Shown: piece by piece, positions 22,075 through 35,281 of the stretch
Layout of the letters: each line of letters starts with the position of its first letter
How positions within the stretch are numbered: position 1 is the stretch's first letter
NCBI GenBank assembly: GCA_026120035.1
Contig: JALRME010000003.1
Coordinates: 124,001-188,000 of the forward strand
Direction of reading: 5' to 3'
DNA length: 64,000 nt
Source of the DNA: Coleophoma eucalyptorum
Lineage: Eukaryota; Ascomycota; Leotiomycetes; Helotiales; Dermateaceae
Notes under the pieces: model-generated
Database searches by the model: none
What the model was told of the DNA's origin: nothing
What the model saw: only the letters and a program-made list of their open reading frames with translations
Program-made: the position numbers and the translations under genes

Positions 22075-25000
22075 ATGGATTCCGACACAGAGAATGTCCT
22101 CTATGCTTCGGCTGTCTTGACCGCTCTGATCACTATTCCATCAATACTCAGGTTTTGTAAGGGCCCATGGCGCGTCAAGCCTACCAACACCGAGCCTTTG
22201 TATGAAGATGAAGATGGAGTCGCTACTGAAGAATCTGTAAAGAAGTTCTCAACCAAGTTCGCATTCACCTTCATATATGTCGCCGTGGGCCTGGGCTTGG
22301 CAGCCTCGTTCGCGCAGGCTGTCTTCGCTACGGTGCGTAGAAGCAATGGTTATTCCAACATATTGATCACCCAGGTCTGGCTGCTATTTGCGGTTTGGGT
22401 ATGTAATCCAGTCTTCCGACATGTGAACACGTAATATTTACACCCCAATAGCTTTTGCTTGTGATTCAATTCCTCGATACTTCTCGGGAAGTGGCAATTC
22501 TCGCCAGGTTCCACAGTGTTATATCCAGGCTCGCCTCAACATTTCTTGTTGGTGTCGTCGCCTGGACTGTATTCGTGGGAGATGCTCCAGAGAAACCGGA
22601 TGGCATAGTCGTCTTGTCGCTTTCGGGGTCCCAAATTCTAATCGCCTTTCTAATTCTCGTAGCTATCTTCAGCATCCAACGTCGTCCAGATGTCTTTCAC
22701 AAAGACAGAGTTGTTGAGCGACAGTTTACTGGTACTCTCTGGCAGCGATACACCTTTTCCTGGAGCTCCGACTTGCTTGATCTTGCCGCGACTAAATTGA
22801 TGGATACATCTGATATACCAATTATGGATTCTCACATGCGATCCAAAGTACAAACTGCCAGGTTCCTCGCTATACCACTAAAGGATGATGTAAGACTATG
22901 GAAGCGTATTTTCTGGGCTTTCCGCTATCAACTGTTATATCAGTGGTCTATGGTTGCCGTGTCCTCTCTATTTGATGTTGCCCCTCAATTTGCCATGTTG
23001 AAATTACTGCAGTACCTTGAGCAACGTAAGGAATTCGATGCCGTTGATGCCAGAGCTTGGTATTGCGTCCTCGGACTCTTTGCAGCTACCATCAGTCTAA
23101 CCTTGATTGATTACCGTATCATGTGGTTGATGTGGAGTGGTATGTTATTAAACTTATTTTAAAAGAAAACCCTGCGCCTAAAATACTGATTTATCTTAGA
23201 TCTTGCCATCCCAATCCGATCAATTCTCACCGGACTTATCTTTGAGAAAACCATGAGAATCAAGGATTGTAGTGAGCCTCCAAAAGAAGAGACTGCAGAA
23301 AAAGACAAGGTAAGAAACGAGCCTTTCAATATACTAGAGCCATGATCTACAGCTGCCATTGAATCAAAGCAAAAAACCAGCTGAACAGTGCACTGATAAA
23401 TCTGTAGGCCGATGGAAAGCCGAACGGGGCAGCTGAGGACCAAGCAAAGAAACCTGGAGCTAAAGAAGAGCCTAAACAGAAGAGCCAACAGGATGTCGTC
23501 AATATGTTCGCTGTTGACGCCAACATTGTTGGTGTCATGGGAGGAAACAACCAGTTTTATGTCAACTTTATTTGCAAACTCGTGGTATCGGTCGCTTTCC
23601 TATGGCTACTTATTGGCTGGCAGAGTTTGCTGGCTGGAACGCTCTCGATCGTCATTTTGTTCCCAATCAACCAGGCTCTAGGCCAGAGATACGCTGGTTT
23701 CCAGAAGCAGGTCATGAAGGCTCGTGACAGGAAAACCACCATCATAACAGAGGTACTCGGCGGTATCCGCCAGATTAAATTTTCAGCTTTGGAAGAGCAG
23801 TGGACTAAGAAGATCGAAGAAATCCGTGAGGAGGAACTTAGGACCATTTGGCAAGCTCGAATCAACAACATCTATATGATGCTTGGTTCCGACTTCGCTC
23901 CAATTCTTCTTACTGCTTTCGCACTGACTACTTATGCTTATATCAACGGCACTCTCCTCCCTTCAGTTGCTTTCACGGCTCTTGGAGTTTTTATGCAATT
24001 AGAAGGCGTTTTGGGCATGCTTCCTTTCTTACTGGTCATGGGAGTTAACGCAAAAGTCAGCTGCGACAGAATTGAGAAATACCTGCAATCTCCCGAGAAG
24101 GCTGACAACACTCATCCTGGAGAGACCATCTCCTTCCACAATGTTTCGGTCAGCTTTCCAACCGCATCTGAAGAGCCGAAACCAGATCGATTTGTGCTTC
24201 GAGATCTCAACTTAGATTTCCCCAACAACGCTCTCAGTGTCATATCAGGTCCTACAGGAGCAGGGAAATCCCTTCTGTTGGCAGCTATCTTAGGAGAAGT
24301 TGAAGTTCTATCTGGTTATATTCAAGTCCCAACACCGCCACCTGCAGATCAACGATTCGATGACAAGGCAACTGCAGCAGACTGGATCCTCCCAACCGCT
24401 GTAGCTTTCGTGAGCCAAACGCCCTGGATTGAGAATGCGACCATCAAGAACAACATTCTCTTCAATCTACCATACGACGAGAATAGATATAACAAAGTTA
24501 TTGAAGCCTGTGCTCTTACAAAGGATCTTGCCATGTTTGATGATGGAGACCAGACTGAGGTTGGAGCTCAAGGCATCTCACTTAGTGGAGGCCAAAAATG
24601 GAGATTGGCCCTTGCTCGAGCATTCTATTCTCGTGCAGGCATATTGATTCTCGATGATGTTTTCAGTGCTCTCGATGCTCATGTTGGAAAGGAAATATAC
24701 GACCATGCGCTCATGGGAGAGCTTTCCGAGGGACGAACCCGCATCCTAGTCACCCATCATGTTTCTTTGTGTCTTCCACGGGCGAAGTACGCTGTTCGTC
24801 TTTCCGCTCGTGGTGTGCTCGAGCATGCAGGATTGATCGAAGAGCTCCGCCAGACAGGTTCTTTCGAAGATATTCTGAAGGCAGAATCTTCACTAGATAC
24901 TGCTCAGGAAGAGGATACTGAAGAAGAATCTGTGCAAGCTAAAGACAGCAACGTTGTGGTGGCCGAAAATGGAGATAGTCAACCAATCGTGAAAGCTGCT

Positions 25001-27217
25001 CCTAAGAAACTCGTAGAAGATGAAAAACGAGAGGACGGTGCAGTCAAAACCACTGTCTACGCAAGCTACCTGAAAGCCACTGGTGGCTGGCCGTTTTGGA
25101 TATTTGTTGTTCTTGTCTATCTCGTATCTCAGGGCTTGCTCTTGGGTCGTACATGGTGGATCAAGGTCTGGACTGGAACCAATGAGGATACTGTCGACAG
25201 CCAGATACATGTGGCTCACCACAGCTCCTATTCGATGCAAACACAGTTCTTTTTGCCCAATTCTAATGCCACGCAGTTTTCGATGACAGGTGACAAGAGC
25301 CACAACGAAAAGCTGGTCTATTATCTTGGTGTCTATGTAGCTATCTCTGTCATATCAGTCCTTGTATCCGTTGGTCGCTTCTACGTTATTTATACGGGCG
25401 CTATGAAAGCGTCCAGGCAAATCTTCCGAGATTTGACCTACACTGTCTTGAGAACACCTCTGAGATGGCTCGACACAGTTCCAACAGGAAGAATTCTTAA
25501 CAGATTCACAGCCGATTTTGCGACCATAGACTCTCAGCTGATCTTCAATTTTGGTTACCTTGCGTCTTCATTTTATCAGGTTATCGGAATTCTTGCAGCA
25601 TCGTAAGTCCATATCTCCTCTAGAAAAGAATATACCCTGGATAAGCACAAAGCTATACCCACCGTAGTAAATCTGCTTCTACCCAGCCTGTAACACGTGC
25701 AGAAGGAATCCAGCTAATCATGTCCAGGCTATTTGTCTCCCCATTCATTATCGTTCTTGCAGTTGCGTTGCTTGGTAAGTCCCGAAACTCCCGGCCTTTC
25801 AAAGCCTTCTAACGAAACCAAGGTGCTTGTGGCCAAATTGCTCGTCGTTACCTTAAAGGTGCCCGGTCTATCAAGCGTCTCGAGTCAATTCAGAAATCAC
25901 CCATGATTTCAGCATTTGGTACCACGCTTGCCGGTCTCACAACTGTTCGTGCCTTCCACAAAACGGAGGAATTCATTGAACGCATGTATAATTTGATCGA
26001 TACATTCGCAGGCGTATCCTGGCACAACTGGCTTTTTAATAATTGGGTTGGCTTTCGTATGTCCCTCATTGGGTCTCTATTCTCGGGAGCTGTAGGTGTT
26101 TTCATTGTTACTACTAGAGGCATAGACGCCAGTTTGGCTGGGTTTGCTCTTGCATTTGCTCTAGAGTACGCCGGTGCCGTAAAATACACCATCAGATTAC
26201 TGGCCAACACGGAGCTCGATATGAACGCTGCTGAGCGTATTTTTGAGTACCGAGATGTCGAGATTGAACCCCAGGGAGGTGTTGATATTCGTGCTTCTTG
26301 GCCTGAGGAGGGCAAGATAGAGGTTAAGAATTTGGAAGTCGGGTACGCTGAGGGTCTACCTTCGATATTGAAGGGGTTGACCTTCACAGCTGAAAAGAAC
26401 CAGAGGGTTGGAGTTGTGGGTCGAACAGGAGCAGGTAAGCTCTGGCAGGTTTCGACAAATAAGCCCCGTCTAATGCTTCTTAGGAAAATCCACCCTTTCT
26501 CTGGCGCTCTTCCGCTTCCTTGAAGCCCGTCAAGGAAGCATCACAATCGATGGAGTTGACATTTCCACCACCAAAGTACACGATCTTCGCACTCGTTTGT
26601 CCATCATTCCTCAGGATCCAGTACTCTTCTCGGGCACAATCAGGAGCAATCTCGACCCATTTGACCAATTTAGCGATTTCCAATTGCGTGAGGCCCTTCA
26701 ACGAGTCCATCTCGTTCCCTCAGCCGACAACACACCGGTTCCTGAGTTAGTGAATGAGACATCGACTGCCAGCAGCAGCACGGCGATTGAGAATCCAGGG
26801 AACACAAATATCTTTCTGAGCTTGACCTCCCCAATCGCCTCAGGAGGGTCCAACCTCTCGCAAGGACAGAAGCAGCTTCTCTGTCTTGCACGTGCCATTC
26901 TCGCTCGTCCTAAAGTCCTACTTCTGGACGAAGCAACATCAGCTGTGGACATGAACACTGATAAGCTCATTCAGCGCAGTATCCGCGAGGAATTCGCAAA
27001 TACGACCCTCCTGGTTGTGGCACATCGATTGAGCACGGTTGCCGACTTCGATCGTATTCTTGTCATGAAGGATGGCAAGGCTGCGGAATTCGGGAGCCCC
27101 AAGCAATTACTACAAACGGACGGAGAAGGTGAAGAAGGGGGAATATTCAAGGGTATGGTTGCGCAAAGTGGTGAGAGAGAGGAATTGGAGAAGACCATCC
27201 TAGCGCAGGATAATTAA
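22075..27217 (+). CDS. Full-length ABC transporter, ABCC (MRP/Yor1/Ycf1-like) family
   Basis: Seven exons: 22075-22398, 22452-23139, 23200-23309, 23408-25602, 25728-25774, 25823-26434 and 26484-27217, 1569 residues. ABCC pumps export organic anions, conjugates or drugs, at the plasma or vacuolar membrane. Order: N-terminal membrane domain, first transmembrane domain, nucleotide-binding domain 1 (Walker A GPTGAGKS at about 655, signature LSGGQK, Walker B ILILDDVFSALD), second transmembrane domain, nucleotide-binding domain 2 (Walker A GRTGAGKST at about 1321, signature LSQGQK, Walker B VLLLDEATSAVD, switch AHRLST). In domain 1 the catalytic Glu is replaced by Asp (LDDV), the usual ABCC asymmetry. 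A charged insert (AADGKPNGAAEDQAKKPG region) follows exon 3. The 47-nt fifth exon encodes LFVSPFIIVLAVALL. All junctions keep phase. Substrate unknown. Confidence 0.93.
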
Positions 27218-27960
27218 AGTATCTTCGAGGTTGGCCAATAAAAGTTGGAAAAGTGCAGGAAATAGGATGATTTAGATTGGTTGTGTGAGTAGAAGAAAAG
27301 TGTTCGTTCCTTCTGGACATTGTGTTTTTGGTATCATAGACTTCTTTTCTTGTCTTCAGTCCTTGTATTCATTTCTACCGAGTCTTGGTTATATCTAACC
27401 ATAAACTTCTGATTCCGCTTTAGATATGTATTGAAAGTCGGTTACAATATACAGATGTTACAGCTGCTTTATGTAAGATGCTTGGCCATTGAAGGCTATT
27501 GAAGTATGTGTATGTGATCACGTGTCAGAATTAGAACGGCTGTTGGCTCTTGCACGATCCGGTCCATCCAACAGCTACAATGTGCACCAAGTACGAAACG
27601 TGGACTCTACTTTGGCACGCACATCAGCCCTGCAACGTCATTGTGCCTCCACGGCGTATGAAGAACTGCAAGTATGCTACCTAGGGACTGCGGAACAGTA
27701 TCCAGATGCCGCCAGTCGCCGACACTAGCGGCTATGCCAATATATGGGGTAAGGGTGTGTGAGGGGTAAAGTGTGCACCTAGGTAAACTAGTTAGTCCCA
27801 TGAAGGAGGTAAGGATTTATACAAGTTTGAATAGCCGCAACGGAGCACGGCACACCTCCTCATTCATCTCGAAAGCCGGATACACACGTCTGGGCGTGAA
27901 TCACCGCAACGAGGAACCCCAGGATTTGCAAGAGCGCAATAACCGACCGGCCATGCAGAG
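27218..27960. other. Spacer upstream of the Zn2Cys6 regulator
   Basis: 743 bases with no supported gene; holds the 3' flank of the ABC transporter and the promoter of the regulator. Confidence 0.5.
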
Positions 27961-30459
27961 ATGCTGCAAAGGAAACGCATCTCGAGGGCGTGCGTCCGTT
28001 GCCGACAGCGGAAATCGAAATGTAACCTGTAAGTCTTCTTCTGCTCCCTTCCGGCTAGCTGGCCTTCGGCTTGACGAAACGTGACTGATGAGATTTGTGT
28101 TTTGTATCTGTGTAGAGGCAGTTTGGATCAGCCCAGAGCTCCTCCTTGTCAGCTTTGTGCTAAGGATGGTGTTGAATGTGTGCTTGCTACCTCGAGGAGA
28201 GGTGGGAGGAGGAGGGCTCGTGCTTCAGTCAGTGTTTTTCTCTCGTCCCGTCTTGTGCTTCGGGTATTGCTTTGGGAATGGTTCCCTAATTGATGTAGTC
28301 CAACACTCCCCCATACAATACCCACCACCATGCAGATGCACTTCCCAGTCATCCCGATCGCCAAGAAAACTCTGTACCTGCAGAACCAAACACGTCCGCA
28401 GAATTTCCACAGGAGCCAATTGTAGGCCGCAGTATCTTTCATCGGACGTCATCTCCAAATATTGAGGATGCTATTGCTTCTACGGACTTGCATTCGACTT
28501 CAGATGCACTGAACCTGCTGAGTCGTGCTGCTGAGATGGGGACTTATGAAAGTCCTAGAGATAGACAGCGTATGATTGACGGGATTGAAAAGAGGATCGA
28601 TGGTGTAGATAGGCATGAGGCAGAGGATGAGGAAGATGGAGAAGACTTCGGGGTTGACGGACCCTTGCAGTACCCATTGATCAGTCAGGGGTTACTTACT
28701 GTTTTCCAAGTTACTGAGCTTCTTAAACGGTAAGTTACGATTTAATACCGAGGTTTAATACTTACTAACTTCATGTCTTAATAGCTACAAGCAATACTAT
28801 CACCCATATCTCCCAATCGCTCCCAAGCGAGCCCTTGAGCCCGGATCACTGAAATATATGACTGCTCAAGAGCCGCATCTTCTAACCGCCATGATAACAG
28901 TCGCAGCTCGCGATGTTCCCTCTGGAGAAGGCGTTTTGCGTATTTGTTCGGATTATATGCACCAGCTCGTCTCCAAACTGTCAGCGGGCAAAAAATGCGG
29001 CGTTGAAGCTGTTGAAGCATTGCTTCTGCTATCGGAATGGGAGCCACAAGATTCTTTACCAGAGGTGGACGCTAAAACGATTGGGTGTGGTGAGGAAGAT
29101 CGAGCTGCCTGGATGCATGTCGGATTGGCGTTGAGAATTGGGTACTTTCTTGGCTTGGATCGAACAAGTATTAAATATGAGGATGAAGATCGAGCAAATC
29201 ACTTTAATAGGAGACGAGTTACGTGGCAAGGTAAGAGTCTATACATCTTAAAATTGTATATTCTTGTTCCTAACATAACAGCGTGCTACATTGCCGACCG
29301 CCAAATCTCTGCCCGCATAGGTCGGGCCTTTTGGTCTCGAGGTCCCATGGGATTGATGGGTGTAGGACGGCACGGACGGCAAAGCTTCGACGAATTCCCA
29401 TCACTCCAACCACAAAATCCGGGTGATACAGACTATGCAAGTATCCTGCAGGCGAACCTGGATCTAACACAGTTATTCAGTAATGTTCATGATGTCCTGT
29501 ACTCTGGCATGGGCAGTAGTATGAAGCTGATGCTGGCGGGGAATTACGTCAAGTACGTGGATGATTTTCGGAGTGCGATTGTGGGATGGAAAAGTGTTTG
29601 GGGTACTTTAACTTGTAGGTTCTTCCAAAGATCGTCTGCGATTACTGGAGAATTATCGGACGGCTGACCAAAAGTGCAAGGTCCACCAAATATCAAAGCT
29701 ACACTTCAGATGTCGTACGAATACCTTCGGCTCTATACCAATGCATATGCCTTCCAGGCCACGGTATCAAGAGGTGTGGCCGCCAGGACCCAGAACTCAA
29801 CTGGCGTGTTGGAAATCCCCCATGGCGGAGTACCATCAATGCCAGATGCAAGGTTTATATATGAATCGGTTGACGCAGCGAAAACCCTTCTTAGTATCGT
29901 CAATAGCTATATCGATGCAGAGACCTGTCTGCGCTTTCTTCCACTGAGATTCTCACTATACTGTGTTAATTGTGCTGTATTCCTCTACAAGGCAAGTTAT
30001 GATGAACCCACTCTTCTTACCGGTCTAACCTGAGTTATCAAGGCATGGTCCTTCGAAGTCCTTAGTACGCAAGAAAAACTCGGGATCCGTCACTTAATTA
30101 GCGACGTGATTTTCCAGCTTCAAAAAGCTAGCGTGCGGCCAAATGATTTCACCTCTCGGTACTCCTCTCTTCTTGAAAAGCTCTGGCAAAGAAAAGATGC
30201 TCCCGTTAGAAACAGTAGTGCGGGTCCATCTGATCCCCATGGCTTCGTGACAACACCGGCACGCTCTACAGCACCTTATAATATGCACACGGACGACTTC
30301 TCTTGGCTGGATATCCAGGCTGTCGGAGAGCTGGTCACGGGTGACCACCCTGGTGATGAATTTGGACTTGATGGCTATACGAACGGCTTTTTGAGTGTGC
30401 CAGGGGAGTGGGGCGATATGGGCTGGCCTGATGGCGAGGATGCCAGTCGGTATTTCTAA
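27961..30459 (+). CDS. Zn2Cys6 fungal-specific transcription factor
   Basis: Seven exons: 27961-28028, 28116-28227, 28299-28729, 28785-29230, 29282-29614, about 29681 (or 29675)-29991, and 30043-30459; 705-707 residues. The start follows an in-frame TAA and gives MLQRKRISRACVRCRQRKSK. Cluster cysteines are C11, C14, C21, C34, C37 and C44, split by intron 1 in the loop. The middle has the regulatory region of such factors (QYPLISQGLLTVFQ, YKQYYHPYLPIAPKRAL, AAWMHVGLALRIGYFLGL). The sixth intron (29992-30042) begins GC, not GT: GCAAGT with a CTAAC branch; splicing there joins FLYK to AWSFEVLSTQEK. The 28228-28298 intron is the least certain. It lies at the head of a group of permeases and an oxidase, which it may control; that is inference from position. 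Confidence 0.88.
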
Positions 30460-31059
30460 GGCAATCTGCAGATCCACACCAAGTTCTGCTTGCCGTGCGC
30501 AGCTTCCGCAAGAAGATGGGCCATAAGACGCGGCTATGTTTTCCATTACCCGTCACCACGGTGCTGAATAGCCGTCGTTTCACGCGAAGCGGCTACTGCT
30601 CGCCACCTGCATCCTACAATAGCCGGAGTGTGTGGGGAGATGGATAGCCGCGCTCTCACTCTCCCCCACAGTCCTACGCACTACATTGGAATAGTGCGGG
30701 GCGAGGGGAGTCACGAAGCCACATCTGGAACAAACTGTGGGTTAGAACTGGGGGAGCGTCATGTACTGCAACCCCATGAAGACAATTCGAGTAGCCGACG
30801 GGTACTGACCCTTTCTTCCAACTCGTACGAGATCATCATCTCATCCTTCGTCGCATGCTGTGTCTTTAAAAACCCTTTCATTTCCCCTGTCCTGTTGCCC
30901 TCCTCATCTTCATCTTGGAGTCAGAGCGCATCCCCTCCTTTGGCCCACCCCACAAAAGCAGCACCTTTGAGTACGTCTTGTCACGCCGTTCGTTCGACCG
31001 ACAAGGAGTTGGAAATACGGCACAATCCTGGTCTTCCCAGCCCTCCATCGTGATTTACT
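30460..31059. promoter_or_regulatory. Upstream region of the first ACS-family permease
   Basis: 600 bases, CT-rich toward the ATG. No gene seen; expected to contain the permease promoter and the end of the regulator transcript. Confidence 0.45.
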
Positions 31060-32942
31060 ATGGCTACTCCATCCTCCGCCGATACGCCCCCCTCTTCGTT
31101 GAAGAGAGAGGTCGATTATATCGAAGACCTAGAACAACATACCACGAAGGGCAGTAGCGCTGTAGAGCATGTAACCCTAACAGATATGGATGTGAGTGGA
31201 AGCCCTTTTCCGCGTTTCACTATAATCTTGCAAGATTGCGACGACAACATCAGGGCAAGACCGTAAAGAAGCGCTGAACTAATTATTTGACAGGATAAGA
31301 AGATTCGCCGCAAGACCGATAAGGTCATCTTGACGATTTTGGTCTGGGTTTACTTCCTCCAGGTACGTATCGTCTCAAGTCATTCGATATGCCTTTTAAA
31401 TCTATTTACGAGTCTCTCTGACACCCGTCCAGATCCTTGACAAATCCGTCTTGGGCTATGGCTCTGTTTTCGGATTAAAGAATGACACCCACCTGGTTGG
31501 GAATCAATACTCCATGGTTGGAAGCATTGCGCCCATTGCGCAACTTGTCTGGCAACCCTTCTCATCCATCCTCATCGTCAAGGTCCCTCACCGAATCTTG
31601 ATGCCATGTCTTGTGCTTGGTTGGGGAATAGCACAAACGGGCATGGCAGCCTGCACGTCTTACTCAGGATTACTCGCCTCCAGATTCTTCTTGGGCCTTT
31701 TTGAGGGTGGTTGTATTCCGTTGTTCAGTGTCATCACCTCGAATTGGTACCGTCGGGCTGAACAGCCCGTCAGAGTCGCTGCGTGGTACGGAACGAATGG
31801 AGTTGCTACGATTGCGGCTGGTCTATTGTCTTATGGCTTGGGACATGTTCAATCTGGCAAAATTCACTCTTGGCAGGTGTATGTCTCTTATCCCTTTCCC
31901 TAAAATTATGCAGGGAACTAAAATCACATGCAGTATCTTCCTTTTTGTTGGACTCGTTACCATCATCACGGCTCCTATCGTATACTGGAAACTTGACAAC
32001 GGCGTGACCAGTGCTCGATTCCTCACCGAACACGAGAGGGCTCAAGGAGTTGAGCGACTGCGTGCGAATCAGACAGGCATTGGATCGCGCGAGTTTAGCT
32101 GGCAGCAAGCCCTCGAGGTGTTGATTGAGCCCAAGACCTATCTGTGGATTTCAATGTCTCTGCTCGTCAATGTAGGTGCGAGCGTCACTAACACATTTGG
32201 TAAGCTTTGTCTCCTTTTTCTTCTCTTCTCGTCTCCTCTTCTCCTCTCTTCCTCTTTCGCTGTCATATCTACGAAACTGACACGTATAACAACAGGCCCC
32301 TTAATTATCAGCGGCCTTGGGTATGACAAATACATCACCTCACTACTTAATATGCCTTTTGGCGCCGTGCAAGTCCTCGTAATCCTTTTCGCATCCTACG
32401 CTGCGCAAAAATGCAAGCTCAAGTCCGCTATCTTGGTCTCCCTCGTTCTCCCTGTCATCGCTGGTGCTGCTGTGCTCTACGTACTCCCACGCACGCAGAC
32501 AGGCGGGCTTCTGGCCGGCTACTACCTACTCGCCTTCCTCTTTGGCGCCAACCCCTTGATCGTGACCTGGATCGTCGGTAACACCGCCGGCACAACCAAG
32601 AAGTCAATCACCATGTCCCTGTATATGGCCGGCTCTTCTGCTGGCAATATTGTTGGCCCGCTGCTCTTCAGTGCCAAAGATGCGCCGAGCTATCACCCCG
32701 GCTTGCGCGCTGTGCTGGCTATCTTTGTCGCGCTGGCGGCTGTTGTGATGATTCAAGTTGCGAATCTGATGTTCTTGAATAAGATGCACAAGCGTAGCCG
32801 TGTGAGAAATGGCAAGAAGGCCGAGATGCATGATTCGAGTATGGATGCCAAATTTATGGTCAATGATACTGCGGAAGGCCCGGGCGAACAATCGTTTGAA
32901 GTCACAGATCGGAAGAATGACGAGTTCGTGTATATTTATTAG
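31060..32942 (+). CDS. MFS permease of the anion:cation symporter (Dal5/allantoate-like) family
   Basis: Five exons: 31060-31191, 31294-31362, 31433-31878, 31934-32199 and 32296-32942, 519 residues. The family imports carboxylate-bearing nutrients such as allantoate, nicotinate, pantothenate or dipeptides. Typical blocks: LTILVWVYFLQILDKSVLGYG in helix 1, YSMVGSIAPIAQLVWQPFSS, SRFFLGLFEGGCIPLFSVIT with SNWYRRAEQPVRVAAWYGTNG, the intracellular loop LDNGVTSARFLTEHERA, and LLAGYYLLAFLFGANPLIVTWIVGNTAG. About twelve helices are visible. At the third intron I use the stronger donor GTATGT (31879) because it alone keeps the frame (HSWQVIFLFVG). Lies just downstream of the Zn2Cys6 gene on the same strand. 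The substrate cannot be read from sequence. Confidence 0.92.
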
Positions 32943-33744
32943 CTGGGATTTGTATCTACTCAAATGCGGTAGAGAGGCTTTTTGGCGTTTGGGGACACTG
33001 AGCTGTCGAGGCAGGGATTGGGAGTTAGCATTTTGGGATTACGATTTCCATGACGATTCGAAATGAACTGAAATGATCATGGATACAAGGAAATTGGGGG
33101 GATTAAGGTGCTGCCTGTCATGTTACTAAGTCGAGAGGTGATTGACTTGATGTAACAAGGTATATCGAGAAGGCGGTACATACAGCAGAGATGAGATGGA
33201 AATCTCGTAGTAAATATATATTCATTCATTCTTATGTTATCGTATGGACACATAAGATGCTGTTAGCTCTTTATCTTAAAGCATTGGCAAGGACAGAATA
33301 CAAGCAAATATATGAGCCACCTCAGTGTAGTGTTATTGCCTACTCATCGAGGTACAGGCACCCCACTTCCTTTCACATTGGCATCAAACAGGTTAGGAAG
33401 CCACGGCAAATCCCCACGCCAAGCATGCACGAGATTGTAGATGGTCATAAATTCATTATAAGCTTTTTCAAGAGCATCAAAACCAAGCCAACCGCCCACC
33501 AACCTCCTCAGACAATAGCACCAGTACAGTCCAGCCATCTAGCCCAGCGACAGGTAAATGAACCTCATGAAACCAACAGGTGGACAACGATGAGAACAAT
33601 TTCGCAAATTCCCAAAATGGAAAAATAAAAAATAAAACGTAGACAGACAATGGAGTATTTTGTGTATATCGGTAGCAACGAGAGAAAAGAGAAAAAGCAA
33701 GGGCCTTGCAAGACCAGGCCGGTTCAGACTCCGTGATTCAATTA
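32943..33744. other. Convergent 3' spacer
   Basis: 800 bases between converging genes. One open frame (33191-33628) has no domain or coding bias. No gene called. Confidence 0.45.
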
Positions 33745-35281
33745 TCAGGCTTGCATGGATGATAAAAACTCCAGGTCCAACTCGAAATTTTCATCATACG
33801 TGTCCATCAGCTGGGTGATGGGGCCTCGCTCGAAATCAAGCATCTGCGTCTTGCTACTGAAGTACGGCTGTTGCTGAAGAAGGTGGTGGTGCTGTTGCTG
33901 ATGCTTCGGGGTTGGTGGTGGAAGCTGGTGTTGATATCTGGGGACATAGGAGGAAGAGAAGGAGGCGCTCTGGGCTTCAGGAGCGATGAGCTCTGCTTCG
34001 GGGTCTAGGTCTTCGGCAGTGGTAGCACTTAAGCTACTCTCTGGATCTGTACTCACGGACTCAGTCTAGGACGAACACAGTTCTACAAAACATGCAACCG
34101 AACTCAACGGGGGAGGGGAGGGCTTGCCGAGCGGGTCCATGGGCGGCGGCGGCGAGGAATACAACCCCGCCAGCGGATCGCCGGCCATGTGTGCATGAAA
34201 GGCTTCGTCGTTACTACTACTCGTCCGATGGGCTAGGGCTTGGGCCTGCGTATCGGGTGCTAAGAGAAGGAATCAATCTAGGATCACAGAGTTCTTCCAA
34301 GCGATACAATACTGAAGCAGGAGAGGGATGTACTTGCCGAGAGGGTAGGCTGCTTGTGGGTATGAGAACAATCGGTACGCATTGTTGTACTTCTGTAGAG
34401 CCTCGTTGGAGCGTGCACTGTTCTGGCCGGACGTCGTGGTGTATGCATGCCGACGTCGTTTGTTGGGGTTGCCATAGGCTGTGGGTGCGGGTTGAGAATG
34501 GGGTTTCCCACCGCCAATTGATCTTGAGTGGAACTGCGGTGATGAGCTGGCTGATGGTGGGGTCGGGTGTGATTCTGGGGATGGATGGGCATGTGACGCT
34601 GTGCAATGAGTGCAGCATGATGATGATGTTGAAGGCGAGAGAGGCAGCACAGCATTGGGAGTATTAGGTTTGGGCGAGACTCTCTTGGCCATCATCGAAA
34701 GAGAGTCCGCACGCTGCTGTAATGCAGCTTGTTCCTTGATAGTACTCTTCACCCGGTTGGGCCGAGTCTCAAACTTCCGATTCAATTCGGCATTCACGTC
34801 GATACCTGTACCAAGATATATGCGTGAGCAATCATTTCGTCCATTTGATTTACGGATGCAATGCCTACCTTTCTCAAGCAATATCCTCTCCAGGAGCGAG
34901 TTCTTGTATCGCAACAGTAGACACTCATCCTTGGCACTGGTATGCGCCGCCTGCGAGGCCTGTAACTTGGCTTTCTGTTCCTGTACCGTCGTCTCAAGCT
35001 CCTGGATATGTTCGGTGCGGCGTTCTCGGAAGGCAGCCTGCGCATCACGATTGCGCTGCTTGCGCTGCTCCAAAGTTGCATAGATCTACGACAAGTTAGA
35101 CAAGCTCATGACGCGGTGATGGGACCCAGGAACGTACCAGTTTCCGACCTCCTTTGCATTTCTTCACCGGCTTCTCTGTCTCGCCGTGTCCAGAAGAAGC
35201 AAGTTCTACTTCTGTAGGCTCCATGCCCTTGGACTTTACGTTTATCTCTTCAGCCATGATGGCCCCGATTGCAGCTGCCAT
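33745..35281 (-). CDS. bZIP transcription factor
   Basis: Minus-strand exons: 35138-35281, 34869-35085, 34338-34805, 34128-34259 and 33745-34046, about 420 residues. The basic region is YATLEQRKQRNRDAQAAFRERR, with the diagnostic N-x7-R (NRDAQAAFR), followed by a heptad-like zipper (HIQELETTVQEQKAKLQ ... LLLRYKNSLLERILLEKG). Downstream come Ser/Pro-rich and His/Gln-rich segments (KHQQQHHHLLQQQP), likely activation regions, and an acidic end (DENFELDLEFLSSMQA). The third intron (34260-34337) has a GC donor (GCAAGT); using a GT two bases further in would end the protein after about 13 codons. The fourth intron is uncertain: a GC donor at 34127 or a GT donor about 24 bases downstream both keep frame. 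The second intron (34806-34868) is 63 nt and has no stop, so retention would insert 21 residues. Confidence 0.83.

Noticed and set aside
33191..33628. 145-codon plus-strand frame between the ACS permease and bZIP genes
   Set aside because: No domain, basic low-information composition, and located where two 3' ends converge.
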